A stretch of DNA of 64,000 bases from Neisseria subflava (lineage in GTDB: Bacteria > Pseudomonadota > Gammaproteobacteria > Burkholderiales > Neisseriaceae): assembly GCF_003044935.1 (NCBI RefSeq), contig NZ_POXP01000002.1, positions 409,692 to 473,691 on the forward strand, written 5' to 3'. The first letter of the stretch is position 1, and each line of letters starts with the position of its first letter. Made by a program: the position numbers and the translations under genes. The notes under the pieces are model-generated. The model did no database searches. It worked only from the letters and a program-made list of their open reading frames with translations, and was not told the DNA's origin. Shown here piece after piece: positions 29,262 to 37,400 of this stretch.

Positions 29262-30584
29262 ATGAAAAAACATCTGTACCGCATCACGCTCGTCAGTATT
29301 GCCGCAGCCATTCTTGCCGCCTGTCCGAGCAAAAGCATTAAAAACCTCCCCGAAACCGACACCAGCGTTATCAAAGGCCCCGACCGCCCCACTGGCACGC
29401 CCGATCCCGTCGGTACGACAGTGAGCGAGGGAGGAGCAAACTACACCGTAGTTTCCTACAACGAATTGCCGCACTGGGACCTCCAACACTTTACCAAAAG
29501 CCTGCAGTCTTTCCGCTTAGGCTGTGAAAAACTTAAAAACCGCCAAGGCTGGCAGGACGTTTGTATCCAAGCCATGCAAACACCGGTGCACCATTTCCAA
29601 GCCAAGCACTTTTTCGAGCGCTATTTCACCGCATGGCGCGTCGATAACGGCGGCAATCCTGCCGGCACCATTACCGGCTATTATGAACCGGTCCTGCACG
29701 GCGACGACAAATCCACAAGCCAATCCCGTTTCCCTATTTACGGCATTCCGAACGATTTCGTTTCCGTTCCGCTGGCTGCAAACTTGAGGGGCAGCAAAGC
29801 CACCGTCCGCATCCGCCAAACCGGCCCAAACAGCGGCGTCATTGACAACAGCGGCACATACACGGCCGACTTGTCCAGATTCCCGATTACAGCACGCAGC
29901 ACTGCGCTGAAAGGCCGTTTTGAAGGCAGCCGTTTTGTTCCTTACTACACCCGCAGCCAAATCAACGGCGGCGCGCTTAACGGCAAAGCACCGATTTTGG
30001 GTTATGCAGATGACCCGGTCGAACTTTTCTTTATGCACATTCAAGGTTCAGGCCGTCTGAAAACACCGTCCGGCAAATACATCCGTGTCGGATTTGCCGA
30101 TAAAAACGAACATCCGTATGTTTCCATCGGCCGTTATATGGCGGACAAAGGCTATCTGCCGCTGGGTCAGACCAGCATGCAGGGCATCAAGGCCTATATG
30201 AAGCAAAACCCCGGCCGCCTTGCCGAAGTTTTGGGGCAAAACCCAAGCTACGTCTTCTTCCGCGAGCTGACTGGCAGCAGTGATTCCGGCCCGGTGGGTG
30301 CATTGGGTACGCCGTTGATGGGCGAATACGCCGGTGCCATCGACCGTCACTACATCACGCTTGGCGCACCATTATTTGTCGCCACTGCCCACCCGATCAC
30401 CAAAAAAGCCCTCAACCGCTTGATTATGGCGCAAGACACCGGCAGCGCGATTAAAGGCGCGGTCCGTGTGGATTATTTCTGGGGTTATGGTGACGAAGCA
30501 GGCGAAGTGGCCGGCAAAATGAAAACCACCGGCTATGTATGGCAGCTCCTGCCCAACGGCATGAAACCGGAATACCGTCCATAA
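29262..30584 (+). CDS. mltA: Membrane-bound lytic murein transglycosylase A
   Basis: A 440-residue outer-membrane lipoprotein, started at ATG 29262 because MKKHLYRITLVSIAAAILAAC gives a clean lipobox (Cys21); the frame is open further upstream, but without a signal. It cleaves peptidoglycan glycan strands to 1,6-anhydro products. The MltA barrel region contains GNPAGTITGYYEPVL, and the C-terminal 3D domain has LIMAQDTGSAIKGAVRVDYFWGYGDEAGEVAGKM with the catalytic aspartates. The meningococcal orthologue is the vaccine antigen GNA33. A DUS lies inside the gene (about 30051), and a DUS terminator follows. Confidence 0.95.
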   Translation: MKKHLYRITLVSIAAAILAACPSKSIKNLPETDTSVIKGPDRPTGTPDPVGTTVSEGGANYTVVSYNELPHWDLQHFTKSLQSFRLGCEKLKNRQGWQDVCIQAMQTPVHHFQAKHFFERYFTAWRVDNGGNPAGTITGYYEPVLHGDDKSTSQSRFPIYGIPNDFVSVPLAANLRGSKATVRIRQTGPNSGVIDNSGTYTADLSRFPITARSTALKGRFEGSRFVPYYTRSQINGGALNGKAPILGYADDPVELFFMHIQGSGRLKTPSGKYIRVGFADKNEHPYVSIGRYMADKGYLPLGQTSMQGIKAYMKQNPGRLAEVLGQNPSYVFFRELTGSSDSGPVGALGTPLMGEYAGAIDRHYITLGAPLFVATAHPITKKALNRLIMAQDTGSAIKGAVRVDYFWGYGDEAGEVAGKMKTTGYVWQLLPNGMKPEYRP

Positions 30585-30599
30585 ACAGCGGTTTAAAAA

Positions 30600-30642
30600 A
30601 AGGCCGTCTGAAACCAAGATTGAGGTTTCAGACGGCCTTTTT
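30600..30642. terminator. mltA DUS terminator
   Basis: AGGCCGTCTGAAACC and GGTTTCAGACGGCCTTTTT give a 15-base stem preceded by an A-run. It lies back-to-back with the rnpB terminator. Confidence 0.88.
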
Positions 30643-30650
30643 ATTTCTAT

Positions 30651-30681
30651 AAAAATGCGGCAGGTTTTAAAAACCTGCCGC
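30651..30681 (-). terminator. rnpB terminator
   Basis: On the minus strand GCGGCAGGTTTT pairs with AAAACCTGCCGC and is followed by ATTTTTAT. It is the intrinsic terminator just past the 3-prime end of RNase P RNA. Confidence 0.88.
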
Positions 30682-30685
30682 GGTA

Positions 30686-31059
30686 TGGGGACATACAGCT
30701 CGGACGGTAAGCCGGGTTCTGTCGCGGACAGTCATTCCTCTAGGCACATCATTGCTGGTGTGCTCAAGCAACCTACCCGAACGCTCGGCGAGCAGCGTCA
30801 TCGCGTTCTGTTTGGTCTTGCTCCGAATGGGGTTTAGCCTGCTACGCTTTGTTACCAAATGCACGGTGCGCTCTTACCGCACCTTTTCACCCTTACCTGT
30901 TTTGCCCGAAGGCAATCATCGGCGGTATTGCTTTCTGTTCCACTTTCCGTCGCGTTACCGCGCCCGGCCGTTAGCCGGCATTCTGCTCTGTGGAGCCCGG
31001 ACTTTCCTCCCCGTATGCCTTACGCGATACGCGGCGACTGTCTGTCCGACCTGTATGAG
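30686..31059 (-). ncRNA. rnpB: RNase P RNA, bacterial type A
   Basis: About 374 bases on the minus strand. The conserved P4 region GAGGAAAGTCCGGGCTCC is present near the 5-prime end (complement of about 31000-31018), and the 3-prime half has the ACCCGGCTTACCG-type strand that closes P4 and P2. The catalytic RNA, with the RnpA protein, trims 5-prime leaders of tRNA precursors. A TATAAT box (31071-31066) places the start near 31059, and an intrinsic terminator follows at 30651-30681. Ends are estimated to within a few bases. Confidence 0.93.
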
Positions 31060-31065
31060 GTGCGG

Positions 31066-31071
31066 ATTATA
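31066..31071 (-). promoter_or_regulatory. -10 box of rnpB
   Basis: TATAAT on the minus strand, about 7 bases before the estimated 5-prime end of RNase P RNA. A DUS lies upstream at about 31090-31101, close to the -35 region. Confidence 0.75.
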
Positions 31072-31106
31072 ACACAGCCGCCATAGGGTTCAGACGGCCT
31101 AAATAT

Positions 31107-31814
31107 TTATTTTTTCTTTTTAAATGCTATTTCGGTCAAACCCAATTCCTGTGCTTTTTTGCGAACTGCGGATTCGGGCATTTCGCGTGCCAGGCGGCTG
31201 GTGCAGTATTCGGTCATGGTGGTGGCGCAGGCTTTGAAGTTGCCGGTAAAGTCGCTGGCGGCACTTAAAAACGGAATGAGGCGGCCGGCCATGATTTCTT
31301 CGGCCGGTGCGTCTGTTTGGGCGGATACGCGTCCGGACTCGACCGCCGAGAAAATTTGTTCGGTAAAGCGTCGGGCGAAGTTTTCTTCTGTTTGGCAGTC
31401 TTGGAATGCGGTGTTTTCGTGTTGGCAAACAAGGGTAACTTCGCCTTGAGCTTCTTGCAGCGGTTCGGCCAAATCGAGTTTGAGGGTTTGCTTGTCGGTT
31501 TGCAGCCAGGCGGTGCGGCCTTGAGTTTTGATGATTTTGCCGTAAACGCCGATGGCATCGTTTTTGGGGATGTTTTTCTGTTCGGCAAGTTGCTGGGCCG
31601 AGAATAAGGGGGCTTGTTCGGCAAATGCGCCGCCGGTTTCGTGTTTGAAGTAGGCGGCGAGGTCTTGTTTGATGAGGGCTTGGGTCAGCAGTTTTTCGCC
31701 TTCGGTCAGGCGGTGTGCGAAGCCGTGTGTTTTGGGGGTGGATGCGGCATCCGTGGTCTTGGTATCCGGTGTGCAGGCGCTCAGGAGTAAAAGCAGGGGA
31801 AGGATGTATTTCAT
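31107..31814 (-). CDS. Hypothetical lipoprotein
   Basis: A 235-residue protein starting MKYILPLLLLLSAC, a short lipoprotein signal with Cys14. A low-complexity linker (TPDTKTTDAASTPKT) leads to a helical region and then a small beta-rich segment, AIGVYGKIIKTQGRTAWLQTDKQTLKLDL, which may be an OB-like fold. Four cysteines (CQHENTAFQDC, CATTMTEYC) probably form two disulfides in the periplasm. The C terminus is basic (FKKKK). I do not recognise a named family or function. It lies upstream of rnpB on the same strand and downstream of a small lipoprotein gene. Confidence 0.8.
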   Translation of the reverse strand: MKYILPLLLLLSACTPDTKTTDAASTPKTHGFAHRLTEGEKLLTQALIKQDLAAYFKHETGGAFAEQAPLFSAQQLAEQKNIPKNDAIGVYGKIIKTQGRTAWLQTDKQTLKLDLAEPLQEAQGEVTLVCQHENTAFQDCQTEENFARRFTEQIFSAVESGRVSAQTDAPAEEIMAGRLIPFLSAASDFTGNFKACATTMTEYCTSRLAREMPESAVRKKAQELGLTEIAFKKKK

Positions 31815-31868
31815 GGTTGGTCTCTCAACAGGCCGTCTGAATATATGGTTTCAAACGGTCAGCGTTGT

Positions 31869-32102
31869 TTATCGATAACGATAAACCCGGCGGGGATAAA
31901 CGGGATAGGCCGGGTAATTGCGGACGGGTTCGCTGTCTTGATAGATGACGGTCGTCCCGGGCGGGGCGTTGATGGTCACGGTTTTGTTGACAGTGGTTTG
32001 CGAGTGGACGGGCAGGTCTAAGACGGCGGTGCGTCCATACGGGGTCTCGGTATAGACGCATGCGCTTAGAAAGAGGGTGATGCTCAGGGCCAATGCCTTC
32101 AT
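31869..32102 (-). CDS. Small lipoprotein with GRTAV...YQD motif
   Basis: A 77-residue predicted lipoprotein: MKALALSITLFLSACVYTE gives Cys15. The mature part has TPYGRTAVLDLP, PPGTTVIYQDSEPV and a tyrosine/proline/arginine-rich tail. It shares TExxGRTAV and V-YQD with the lipoprotein at 47656, suggesting a small family. Its ATG lies 2 bases after a DUS, whose AAGG supplies the only ribosome-site-like sequence, and the preceding ruvA stop codon touches the same DUS. The function is unknown. It is likely in the outer membrane or periplasm. Confidence 0.72.
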   Translation of the reverse strand: MKALALSITLFLSACVYTETPYGRTAVLDLPVHSQTTVNKTVTINAPPGTTVIYQDSEPVRNYPAYPVYPRRVYRYR

Positions 32103-32115
32103 GTTTCAGACGGCC

Positions 32116-32700
32116 TTATTTGAGCAGGTTTTTCAAGGCCAGGCGCACGCCTTCGCCGACTTCCGTGCCTTTGGGAATGCCTTTGGTGGCGGCTTTGGCT
32201 TCGCGTTCGTTGTAGCCGAGGGCAAGCAGGGTGTTGATGATGTCTTGGCTTTCGTCGGCAACGGTATCAGGGGCAAACAGGCCGTCTGAAACGGTATGGG
32301 ATACGAGTTTACCGCGCAGTTCCAACACCATGCGTTCGGCGGTTTTTTTGCCGATGCCGGGGGCGGAGGAGAGACGTTTGACGTCTTCTTCGGCGACGGC
32401 TTGCGCCAGCTCGTCGGCATTCATGGCCGACAAAATGCCCAATGCGGTTTTGGCACCAATGCCGCTGACTTTGACCAGTTGGCGGAAAGTGGCGCGTTCC
32501 TCGGCTGAGGCGAATCCAAACAGCAAATGCGCGTCTTCGCGGACGACAAGCTGGGTGTAGAGATGGACGGTTTCGCCAACGGGGGGCAGGTTGTAGAAAG
32601 TCTGCATGGAAACGTCGGCTTCATAACCGACGCCGTTGACGTCGATAACGACCTGCGGCGGATTTTTCTCAATCAATTTGCCTGTGAGCCTGCTGATCAT
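32116..32700 (-). CDS. ruvA: Holliday junction branch migration protein RuvA
   Basis: A 194-residue DNA-binding subunit that loads RuvB motors on Holliday junctions, slightly shorter than E. coli RuvA. The OB domain is at the start ([28 protein letters not shown]). Two helix-hairpin-helix motifs follow: [16 protein letters not shown] and [22 protein letters not shown]. The C-terminal RuvB-binding domain is [22 protein letters not shown] lies inside the gene (about 32280). The neighbours are not ruvB or ruvC, as is common in Neisseria. The stop codon overlaps the edge of another DUS. Confidence 0.96.
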   Translation of the reverse strand: MISRLTGKLIEKNPPQVVIDVNGVGYEADVSMQTFYNLPPVGETVHLYTQLVVREDAHLLFGFASAEERATFRQLVKVSGIGAKTALGILSAMNADELAQAVAEEDVKRLSSAPGIGKKTAERMVLELRGKLVSHTVSDGLFAPDTVADESQDIINTLLALGYNEREAKAATKGIPKGTEVGEGVRLALKNLLK

Positions 32701-32717
32701 GGTGTTCCCCTGTGATT

Positions 32718-32764
32718 AAAAAAGGCCGTCTGAAACCTTGCAATCGGGTTTCAGACGGCCTTGT
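32718..32764. terminator. DUS hairpin between rlpA and ruvA
   Basis: AAAAGGCCGTCTGAAACC pairs with GGGTTTCAGACGGCCTT. It ends the leftward rlpA transcript just before ruvA. Confidence 0.82.
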
Positions 32765-32798
32765 ATTGTATCAAACTTCAGCGGTTACGCGGACGAAA

Positions 32799-33518
32799 TC
32801 AGATGGCGGATGCCAGGTTCAGATGACGGGCGCGTTCGCCTGCTTCGGCGGCACGTTCTTGGCTGCTGAACGGCCCCATTTTGACAACGTATTCGTAGTT
32901 GCGTTTTTCAAGCATGATTTTGCTGTCTGACGGCAGGCTTTGTGCGGCTTGGTTCAAATAAGCCTGTGCTTCGCGTTGAGTACCGAAGGATTTCAAATCA
33001 ACAAAAAATTCTTTGTTGTTTGGGGAAATAATGGTTTGAGCGGCGGTTTGGCCGGGGATGATCTGCTCAACTTTGACGTTGGCCGTGCCTTGGTTGATGA
33101 AGCCTAATTGTTGGGCGGCGGCTTTGGAAACATCGATGACGCGGTTGCCGTGGAAAGGGCCGCGGTCGTTGACGCGAACGATGACGCTTTTGCCGTTTTG
33201 CATATTGGTCACGCGTGCGTAGCTGGGAATAGGGAGGGTTTTGTGGGCGGCGGAGAGGGCGTTCATATTGTAACGCTCGCCGCTGGAAGTTTTACGGCCG
33301 TGGAATTGGTTGCCGTACCATGAGGCTTTGCCGGTTTGGCTGAAAGAGGAAACTTGGGTCAGCGGCGTGTAGCGTTTGCCGGCAACTTTGTAACTGCGGT
33401 TGGCAGAAGGATGCAGTTTTTCGACTCGGACCACGCTGTCGGCAACAGCGGCATTGATGGAAAGGACGCCGATGGTGGCGGCGGCTAGGGAAAGGAGGGT
33501 TTTTTTGGTAAAAGTCAA
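32799..33518 (-). CDS. rlpA: RlpA-like septal ring lytic transglycosylase
   Basis: A 239-residue exported protein. A signal peptide (MTFTKKTLLSLAAATIGVLSINAAVADS) precedes a double-psi beta-barrel with TGKASWYGNQFHGRKTSSGERYNMNALSAAHKTLP, the RlpA signature with a catalytic Glu/Asp pair, then RVNDRGPFHGNRVIDVSKAAAQQLGF. The C-terminal 70 residues are a SPOR domain (EFFVDLKSFGTQREAQAYL ... VVKMGPFSSQERAAEAG), which targets denuded glycan at the division septum. It has no lipobox, so it is probably periplasmic. It lies between trmL and ruvA on the same strand. Confidence 0.9.
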   Translation of the reverse strand: MTFTKKTLLSLAAATIGVLSINAAVADSVVRVEKLHPSANRSYKVAGKRYTPLTQVSSFSQTGKASWYGNQFHGRKTSSGERYNMNALSAAHKTLPIPSYARVTNMQNGKSVIVRVNDRGPFHGNRVIDVSKAAAQQLGFINQGTANVKVEQIIPGQTAAQTIISPNNKEFFVDLKSFGTQREAQAYLNQAAQSLPSDSKIMLEKRNYEYVVKMGPFSSQERAAEAGERARHLNLASAI

Positions 33519-33566
33519 AACGGGTTCCGTTCTTGAGTTGATAACGCAGCGGTTTCAGACGGCCTG

Positions 33567-34031
33567 TTATACGCCGCCGGCAAAACCGTTTTGTCGCCAT
33601 GCTTCAAACAGAATGACGGCGACGGTATTGGAAAGATTCATGCTCCTGCTGCCGGGCATCATCGGCAGGCGGATTTTTTGTCCGGCAGGCAGACTGTCGA
33701 GAACTTCGGCAGGAAGGCCGCGTGTTTCGGGACCAAACAGCAACACGTCGCCTTCGCGGAAGGAAACTTCGTCGGGGCGGGTAGAGCCTTTGGTGGTCAG
33801 CGCGAAAATGCGGCGGCCTTCAAGGGCCTTGAGGCAGTCTTCGAAATTCTCATGTACCGTCAGTTTGGCAAACTCGTGATAATCCAAGCCCGCGCGTTTC
33901 ATTTTGGACGAATCCAGCGGAAACCCAAGCGGCTTGACCAAGTGCAAATCGGCACCGGTATTGGCGCACAGGCGGATGATATTGCCCGTATTGGGCGGGA
34001 TTTCGGGTTGGTACAAAACTATGGTAAACAT
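33567..34031 (-). CDS. trmL: tRNA (cytidine/uridine-34-2'-O)-methyltransferase TrmL
   Basis: A 154-residue SPOUT methyltransferase, started at MFTIVLYQPEIPPNTGNIIRLCANTG; three extra upstream codons are possible but unlikely. It methylates the wobble ribose of tRNA-Leu isoacceptors. The SAM-binding trefoil knot is formed by LLFGPETRGLPAEVLDSLP, IRLPMMPGSRSMNLSNTVAVILFEAWRQ at the C terminus. Length matches E. coli TrmL. It is downstream of comF on the same strand, with a 64-base gap. Confidence 0.94.
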   Translation of the reverse strand: MFTIVLYQPEIPPNTGNIIRLCANTGADLHLVKPLGFPLDSSKMKRAGLDYHEFAKLTVHENFEDCLKALEGRRIFALTTKGSTRPDEVSFREGDVLLFGPETRGLPAEVLDSLPAGQKIRLPMMPGSRSMNLSNTVAVILFEAWRQNGFAGGV

Positions 34032-34095
34032 ATAAATCAATCACTTATAGAGTGGCATAATGCCGAAATGTTCCATGGGTGTCAAAAACTTTAAG

Positions 34096-34812
34096 CTATT
34101 TTTTCATTGGCGGACGCGCCAAGCTCCAGCAAAAAATCTTACCTGCGCCTGATTTTTTCAGCGTTTTCGCCAATTCGTCCAAAGTCGAACCGGTGGTGAA
34201 GACATCGTCAATTAACAGAATATTACACGCCTTCGGCAATTCGGCTTTGATTTTAAATGCATTCTTGATATTTCGCCGACGTTCGTCGCTTTTTAGCGTA
34301 CTTTGCGGCTCGCCATGCCGTCTGAAAACCGCGTGGCGCGGCAGCAGCGTCCAGCCGTAGCGTTTTGCCAAAATATCCGTCAATGCCTCGCTTTGGTTGA
34401 ATCCGCGCTTGAGCCGCCGCTCTTTGCTCAAAGGCATGGGCAGGACGAAATCGAAGTGTTCCGCCGCCAGCCAGTCCGGTGCGTTTTGGCACATCAAATC
34501 CGCCAACGGACGGCTCATGCCCAAGTCGGCCAAGTGTTTCAGCTCGCGTATCATGCTGCTGACGGGCGGTTCGTAATACAGCGAGGCCCACATTCTATCA
34601 AATGCGGGCGGCTTTTTCTGACAACTGCCGCACACTGCCCCGCCCGCGACATGGCGGAAACACAAAGGGCAGCTTTGTGCCGCGTCGATAAAATATTCCG
34701 TCAAATCGTTTGTGCAGCCTCGGCAAAGGCCGTCTGAAACGGAATCGTGGCATAATACGCAACGTCGCGCATTGAGCCGTTTCAAATTGCGCCACCAAGA
34801 AAGAACATTCAT
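34096..34812 (-). CDS. comF: ComF-family amidophosphoribosyltransferase-like protein
   Basis: About 238 residues from the ATG at 34812; an upstream in-frame ATG at 34827 is possible. The N-terminal zinc-finger region has [16 protein letters not shown] and [17 protein letters not shown]. The PRTase domain shows [20 protein letters not shown] and the PRPP loop [21 protein letters not shown]. ComF homologues are needed for natural transformation and bind incoming single-stranded DNA, fitting a DUS-using organism. A DUS of the AT dialect lies inside the gene (34315-34326). Its start codon overlaps head-to-head with that of bioH by two bases. Confidence 0.92.
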   Translation of the reverse strand: MNVLSWWRNLKRLNARRCVLCHDSVSDGLCRGCTNDLTEYFIDAAQSCPLCFRHVAGGAVCGSCQKKPPAFDRMWASLYYEPPVSSMIRELKHLADLGMSRPLADLMCQNAPDWLAAEHFDFVLPMPLSKERRLKRGFNQSEALTDILAKRYGWTLLPRHAVFRRHGEPQSTLKSDERRRNIKNAFKIKAELPKACNILLIDDVFTTGSTLDELAKTLKKSGAGKIFCWSLARPPMKK

Positions 34813-35557
34813 GCCACACTCCGCCAAAAAAGTTTATCTGATACACGGTTGGGCGGCGAACCGCCATGTATTCGACGATTTGATACCGCGCCTGCCTGCC
34901 GGTTGGGACGTCCGCGCGCTTGATTTGCCCGGACACGGCGATGCGCCTTTTACCGAGCCGTTTGATATTGCCGCCGTTGCCGAAGCCTTCGCCGGACAAA
35001 TCGACACGCCGGCACACATTCTCGGCTGGTCGCTGGGCGGACTGGTTGCCCTGTATCTGACCGCGCTTTATCCCGATAAAATCCGATCGCTCTGCCTGAC
35101 GGCAAGTTTTGCCCGATTGACTGCCGACACGGATTATCCGGAAGGCTTGGCACAACCTGCCTTGGGCAAGATGGTCGGTGCATTCCAGCAGGATTATGCC
35201 AAACATATTAAGCAGTTTCTACAACTGCAACTGTTGCACACGCCCCATTCCGGCGAAATCTTAAACCGGGTGCTGCCCGATTTAGCGCGCTGCGGCACGC
35301 CTTCCGCCTTACAGGCCGCGCTTGAAGCGGTCAACCATGCCGATGCGCGTCCGCTGTTGCCGCTGATTCAAACGCCGTCATTGCTGGTGTTTGGACAGAA
35401 AGACGCCATTACGCCGCCGCGCATGGGCGAATATTTACACCGCCATTTGAGCAACAGCGAGCTGGTCCTTATCGACAAAGCCGCACACGCGCCCTTTTTA
35501 AGCCATGCCGACGAATTTGCCGAAACCTACCGCAATTTCGTCGAAAAGGCCGTCTGA
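34811..35557 (+). CDS. bioH: Pimeloyl-ACP methyl ester carboxylesterase BioH
   Basis: A 248-residue alpha/beta hydrolase, started at ATG 34811 ([15 protein letters not shown]). It cleaves the methyl ester of pimeloyl-ACP to complete the biotin precursor. The nucleophile Ser74 is in [10 protein letters not shown], the Asp is in [12 protein letters not shown] and the His in [15 protein letters not shown], the complete triad. The oxyanion HG is IHGWAAN. It is followed by bioC 60 bases later, so the two form a small biotin operon. The last codons and stop (GCC GTC TGA) are part of a DUS. The ribosome site is weak (AAGAAAGAA). Confidence 0.9.
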   Translation: MPHSAKKVYLIHGWAANRHVFDDLIPRLPAGWDVRALDLPGHGDAPFTEPFDIAAVAEAFAGQIDTPAHILGWSLGGLVALYLTALYPDKIRSLCLTASFARLTADTDYPEGLAQPALGKMVGAFQQDYAKHIKQFLQLQLLHTPHSGEILNRVLPDLARCGTPSALQAALEAVNHADARPLLPLIQTPSLLVFGQKDAITPPRMGEYLHRHLSNSELVLIDKAAHAPFLSHADEFAETYRNFVEKAV

Positions 35558-35617
35558 AACAGACATCAACCATAAAAACAGAATATTGTCGGGCAAAGCC
35601 CGCTGACACGACCCACC

Positions 35618-36412
35618 ATGACCGAACAAGACAAACGCTGGCAAATTCACCGCCATCTCGCCCAAGACACCGACGAGCGCCTGCAGCTGGTCCGCAATGC
35701 ACCCAAACGCATCATGCTGATTGGTGCCGATGCCGACATCAGCCGCAGCCTGCTGGCCGCGCGTTATCCCGACGCCGTGTTTGAAGAATACGATCCGAAT
35801 GCCGACTTTTTGAAAACCGCCGCCGCCGCGCGCAAAGGCGGTTTCTGGCAGAAGCTGACCGGCAAAACCATTCCGCAACATTGCCAAGCCCTGACCGCGC
35901 CATTACCTGAAGCAGCCGCCGATATGCTGTGGGCCAACCTCAGCCTCAGCCGCGCCGACGATATTTTGCCGGTATTGAAAAACTGGGCCGCTGCTTTGAA
36001 AACCGACGGATTATTGTTTTTCACGCACTTTGGCCGCGACAGCCTGAGCGAGCTGACAGGCCGTCTGAACCATGAAGGCATCGAATGCGAAGCGCCCACA
36101 CTGATTGATATGCACGACTTGGGCGATATGCTCGCCGACAACGGCTTTTACGATCCGGTGACCGACACGGCCAAGCTGGAGTTGAGCTATAAAAAAGCCG
36201 GGACGTTTTGGCAGGACATGGAAACCTTGGGATTGTGGAATGCGTTGAAGTTCAGCAATCCGCAAGCGGCAAAGGAATGTGTGGATAAGATTTTTGCCAA
36301 CGAAGGCCGTCTGAACATCACGCTTGAAACCGTGTACGGCCATGCCGTGAAAAAATTGGTGTTGCCGCAAGGGGAGAACGTGGTGCAGTTTTTCCCGAAA
36401 CGGCAGGACTAG
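35618..36412 (+). CDS. bioC: Malonyl-ACP O-methyltransferase BioC-like
   Basis: A 264-residue SAM-dependent methyltransferase-like protein. The family methylates malonyl-ACP so that fatty acid synthesis can build pimeloyl-ACP for biotin. The SAM motif is IMLIGADADISRSLLAARYP (about 33-52), degenerate compared with the usual GxGxG, followed by ADMLWANLSLSRADDI and FTHFGRDSLSELTGRL, which match BioC of Betaproteobacteria. Position after bioH strongly supports the assignment. Two DUS lie in the gene (about 36058 and 36304) and an exact DnaA box at 36280. The degenerate SAM loop leaves some doubt about activity. Confidence 0.8.
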   Translation: MTEQDKRWQIHRHLAQDTDERLQLVRNAPKRIMLIGADADISRSLLAARYPDAVFEEYDPNADFLKTAAAARKGGFWQKLTGKTIPQHCQALTAPLPEAAADMLWANLSLSRADDILPVLKNWAAALKTDGLLFFTHFGRDSLSELTGRLNHEGIECEAPTLIDMHDLGDMLADNGFYDPVTDTAKLELSYKKAGTFWQDMETLGLWNALKFSNPQAAKECVDKIFANEGRLNITLETVYGHAVKKLVLPQGENVVQFFPKRQD

Positions 36413-36507
36413 TTTGGCGGTTGTACCGGTAAGGTTTACACAGCGATTGCGTGTTGTCGAATGCGGTTTGTCGTTTGTATCGATTGCCTGCGCTGTTTAA
36501 TATGTAT

Positions 36508-36544
36508 GAAAAAGGTCGTCTGAAAAGTTTTCAGACGGCCTTTT
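36508..36544. terminator. Mixed DUS hairpin between bioC and ibaG
   Basis: AAAAAGGTCGTCTGAA pairs with TTTTCAGACGGCCTTTT. One arm is the AGGTCG variant. It lies between convergent genes. Confidence 0.82.
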
Positions 36545-36557
36545 GTTTGATTTCAAA

Positions 36558-36806
36558 TTAAGCCTGTTTGGCCGCCCATTCGGCCGGCGTGGCGGCAACG
36601 GAAATCGACAGCGCGTGCAATTCGTTGCTTTCGAGTTGCGGCTTGAGGCCGTCTTTAATCAGGCGGTGGCGGGCGAGGCGGGCTTTGCCTTCAAATGAGG
36701 AGGAAACGATTACGGCGAAGAAGTGATGGCCGTCGCCTTCGACTTCGACGTGTTCGCAAGGGGTAACGCCTTCAATCAGGGTTTTGACTTGTTCGGGTAA
36801 AAGCAT
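36558..36806 (-). CDS. ibaG: BolA-family protein (IbaG/YrbA type)
   Basis: An 82-residue protein of the BolA fold. Members pair with monothiol glutaredoxin around an iron-sulfur cluster and take part in cluster trafficking or acid response. The signature GDGHHFFAVIVSSSFEGKARLARHRLI with the conserved histidines and FxGKxxxxRHRxI loop is clear, and the C terminus has NELHALSISVAATPAEW. The N-terminal Cys17 may be a cluster ligand. It stands between the FKBP gene and bioC with DUS hairpins on both sides, so it is monocistronic. Confidence 0.88.
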   Translation of the reverse strand: MLLPEQVKTLIEGVTPCEHVEVEGDGHHFFAVIVSSSFEGKARLARHRLIKDGLKPQLESNELHALSISVAATPAEWAAKQA

Positions 36807-36869
36807 GGGGGTTCCTTGGGAAATGGTTTGCTTGTAAAAGAGGACATTATACCGAATCTTGATAAAAAC

Positions 36870-36909
36870 AGGCCGTCTGAAAAACCAAACTTCGGGTTTC
36901 AGACGGCCT
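36870..36909. terminator. DUS hairpin between FKBP gene and ibaG
   Basis: CAGGCCGTCTGAAAAACC and GGGTTTCAGACGGCCT. It ends the FKBP transcript; the T-run is short. Confidence 0.7.
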
Positions 36910-36932
36910 CGGTCTTTTGAAGCGTCAAATGC

Positions 36933-37259
36933 TTATTCGTACACTTTCAGCAGCTCGACTTCAAAAATCAAAGTTGCGTGCGGAGGAATCACGCCGCCGG
37001 CACCGTGTGCGCCATAGCCCATTTCGGAAGGAATGGTCAGCTTGCGTTTGCCGCCTTCTTTCATGCCGCCGAAGCCTTCGTCCCAACCTTTAATCACTTG
37101 GCCGACGCCCAGAGTGATGGTCAGCGGTTGACGGCGGTCGAGGCTGGAGTCGAATTTGGTACCGTCTTCCAACCAGCCGGTGTAATGTACGGTGATTTCT
37201 TTGCCTTTGACGGCTTCTTTGCCGTGGCCTTCTTGCAAGTCTTCAATAATCAGGCTCAT
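36933..37259 (-). CDS. FKBP-type peptidyl-prolyl isomerase
   Basis: A 108-residue single FKBP domain without signal peptide, FKBP12-like and cytosolic. The active-site residues are visible in [60 protein letters not shown] and [14 protein letters not shown], described here by position 25-85 and 92-105. It speeds cis-trans proline isomerisation during folding. An AAGGAAC ribosome site precedes the ATG. Flanked by DUS hairpins on both sides. Confidence 0.94.
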   Translation of the reverse strand: MSLIIEDLQEGHGKEAVKGKEITVHYTGWLEDGTKFDSSLDRRQPLTITLGVGQVIKGWDEGFGGMKEGGKRKLTIPSEMGYGAHGAGGVIPPHATLIFEVELLKVYE

Positions 37260-37350
37260 GATGTTCCTTTCGGATGTATGGTGAAAATCGGCTCAAGATT
37301 ACCATATTGTGTGGAATCGTGAAACAAAGGCGCCCATATGGCCGGCAACA

Positions 37351-37390
37351 AAAAGGCCGTCTGAAACGGATTTTCAGACGGCCTTGTTTT
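37351..37390. terminator. ccp DUS terminator
   Basis: AAAAGGCCGTCTGAAA pairs with TTTTCAGACGGCCTTGTTTT, immediately past the cytochrome c peroxidase stop. Confidence 0.85.
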
Positions 37391-37400
37391 ATGCTAACCC

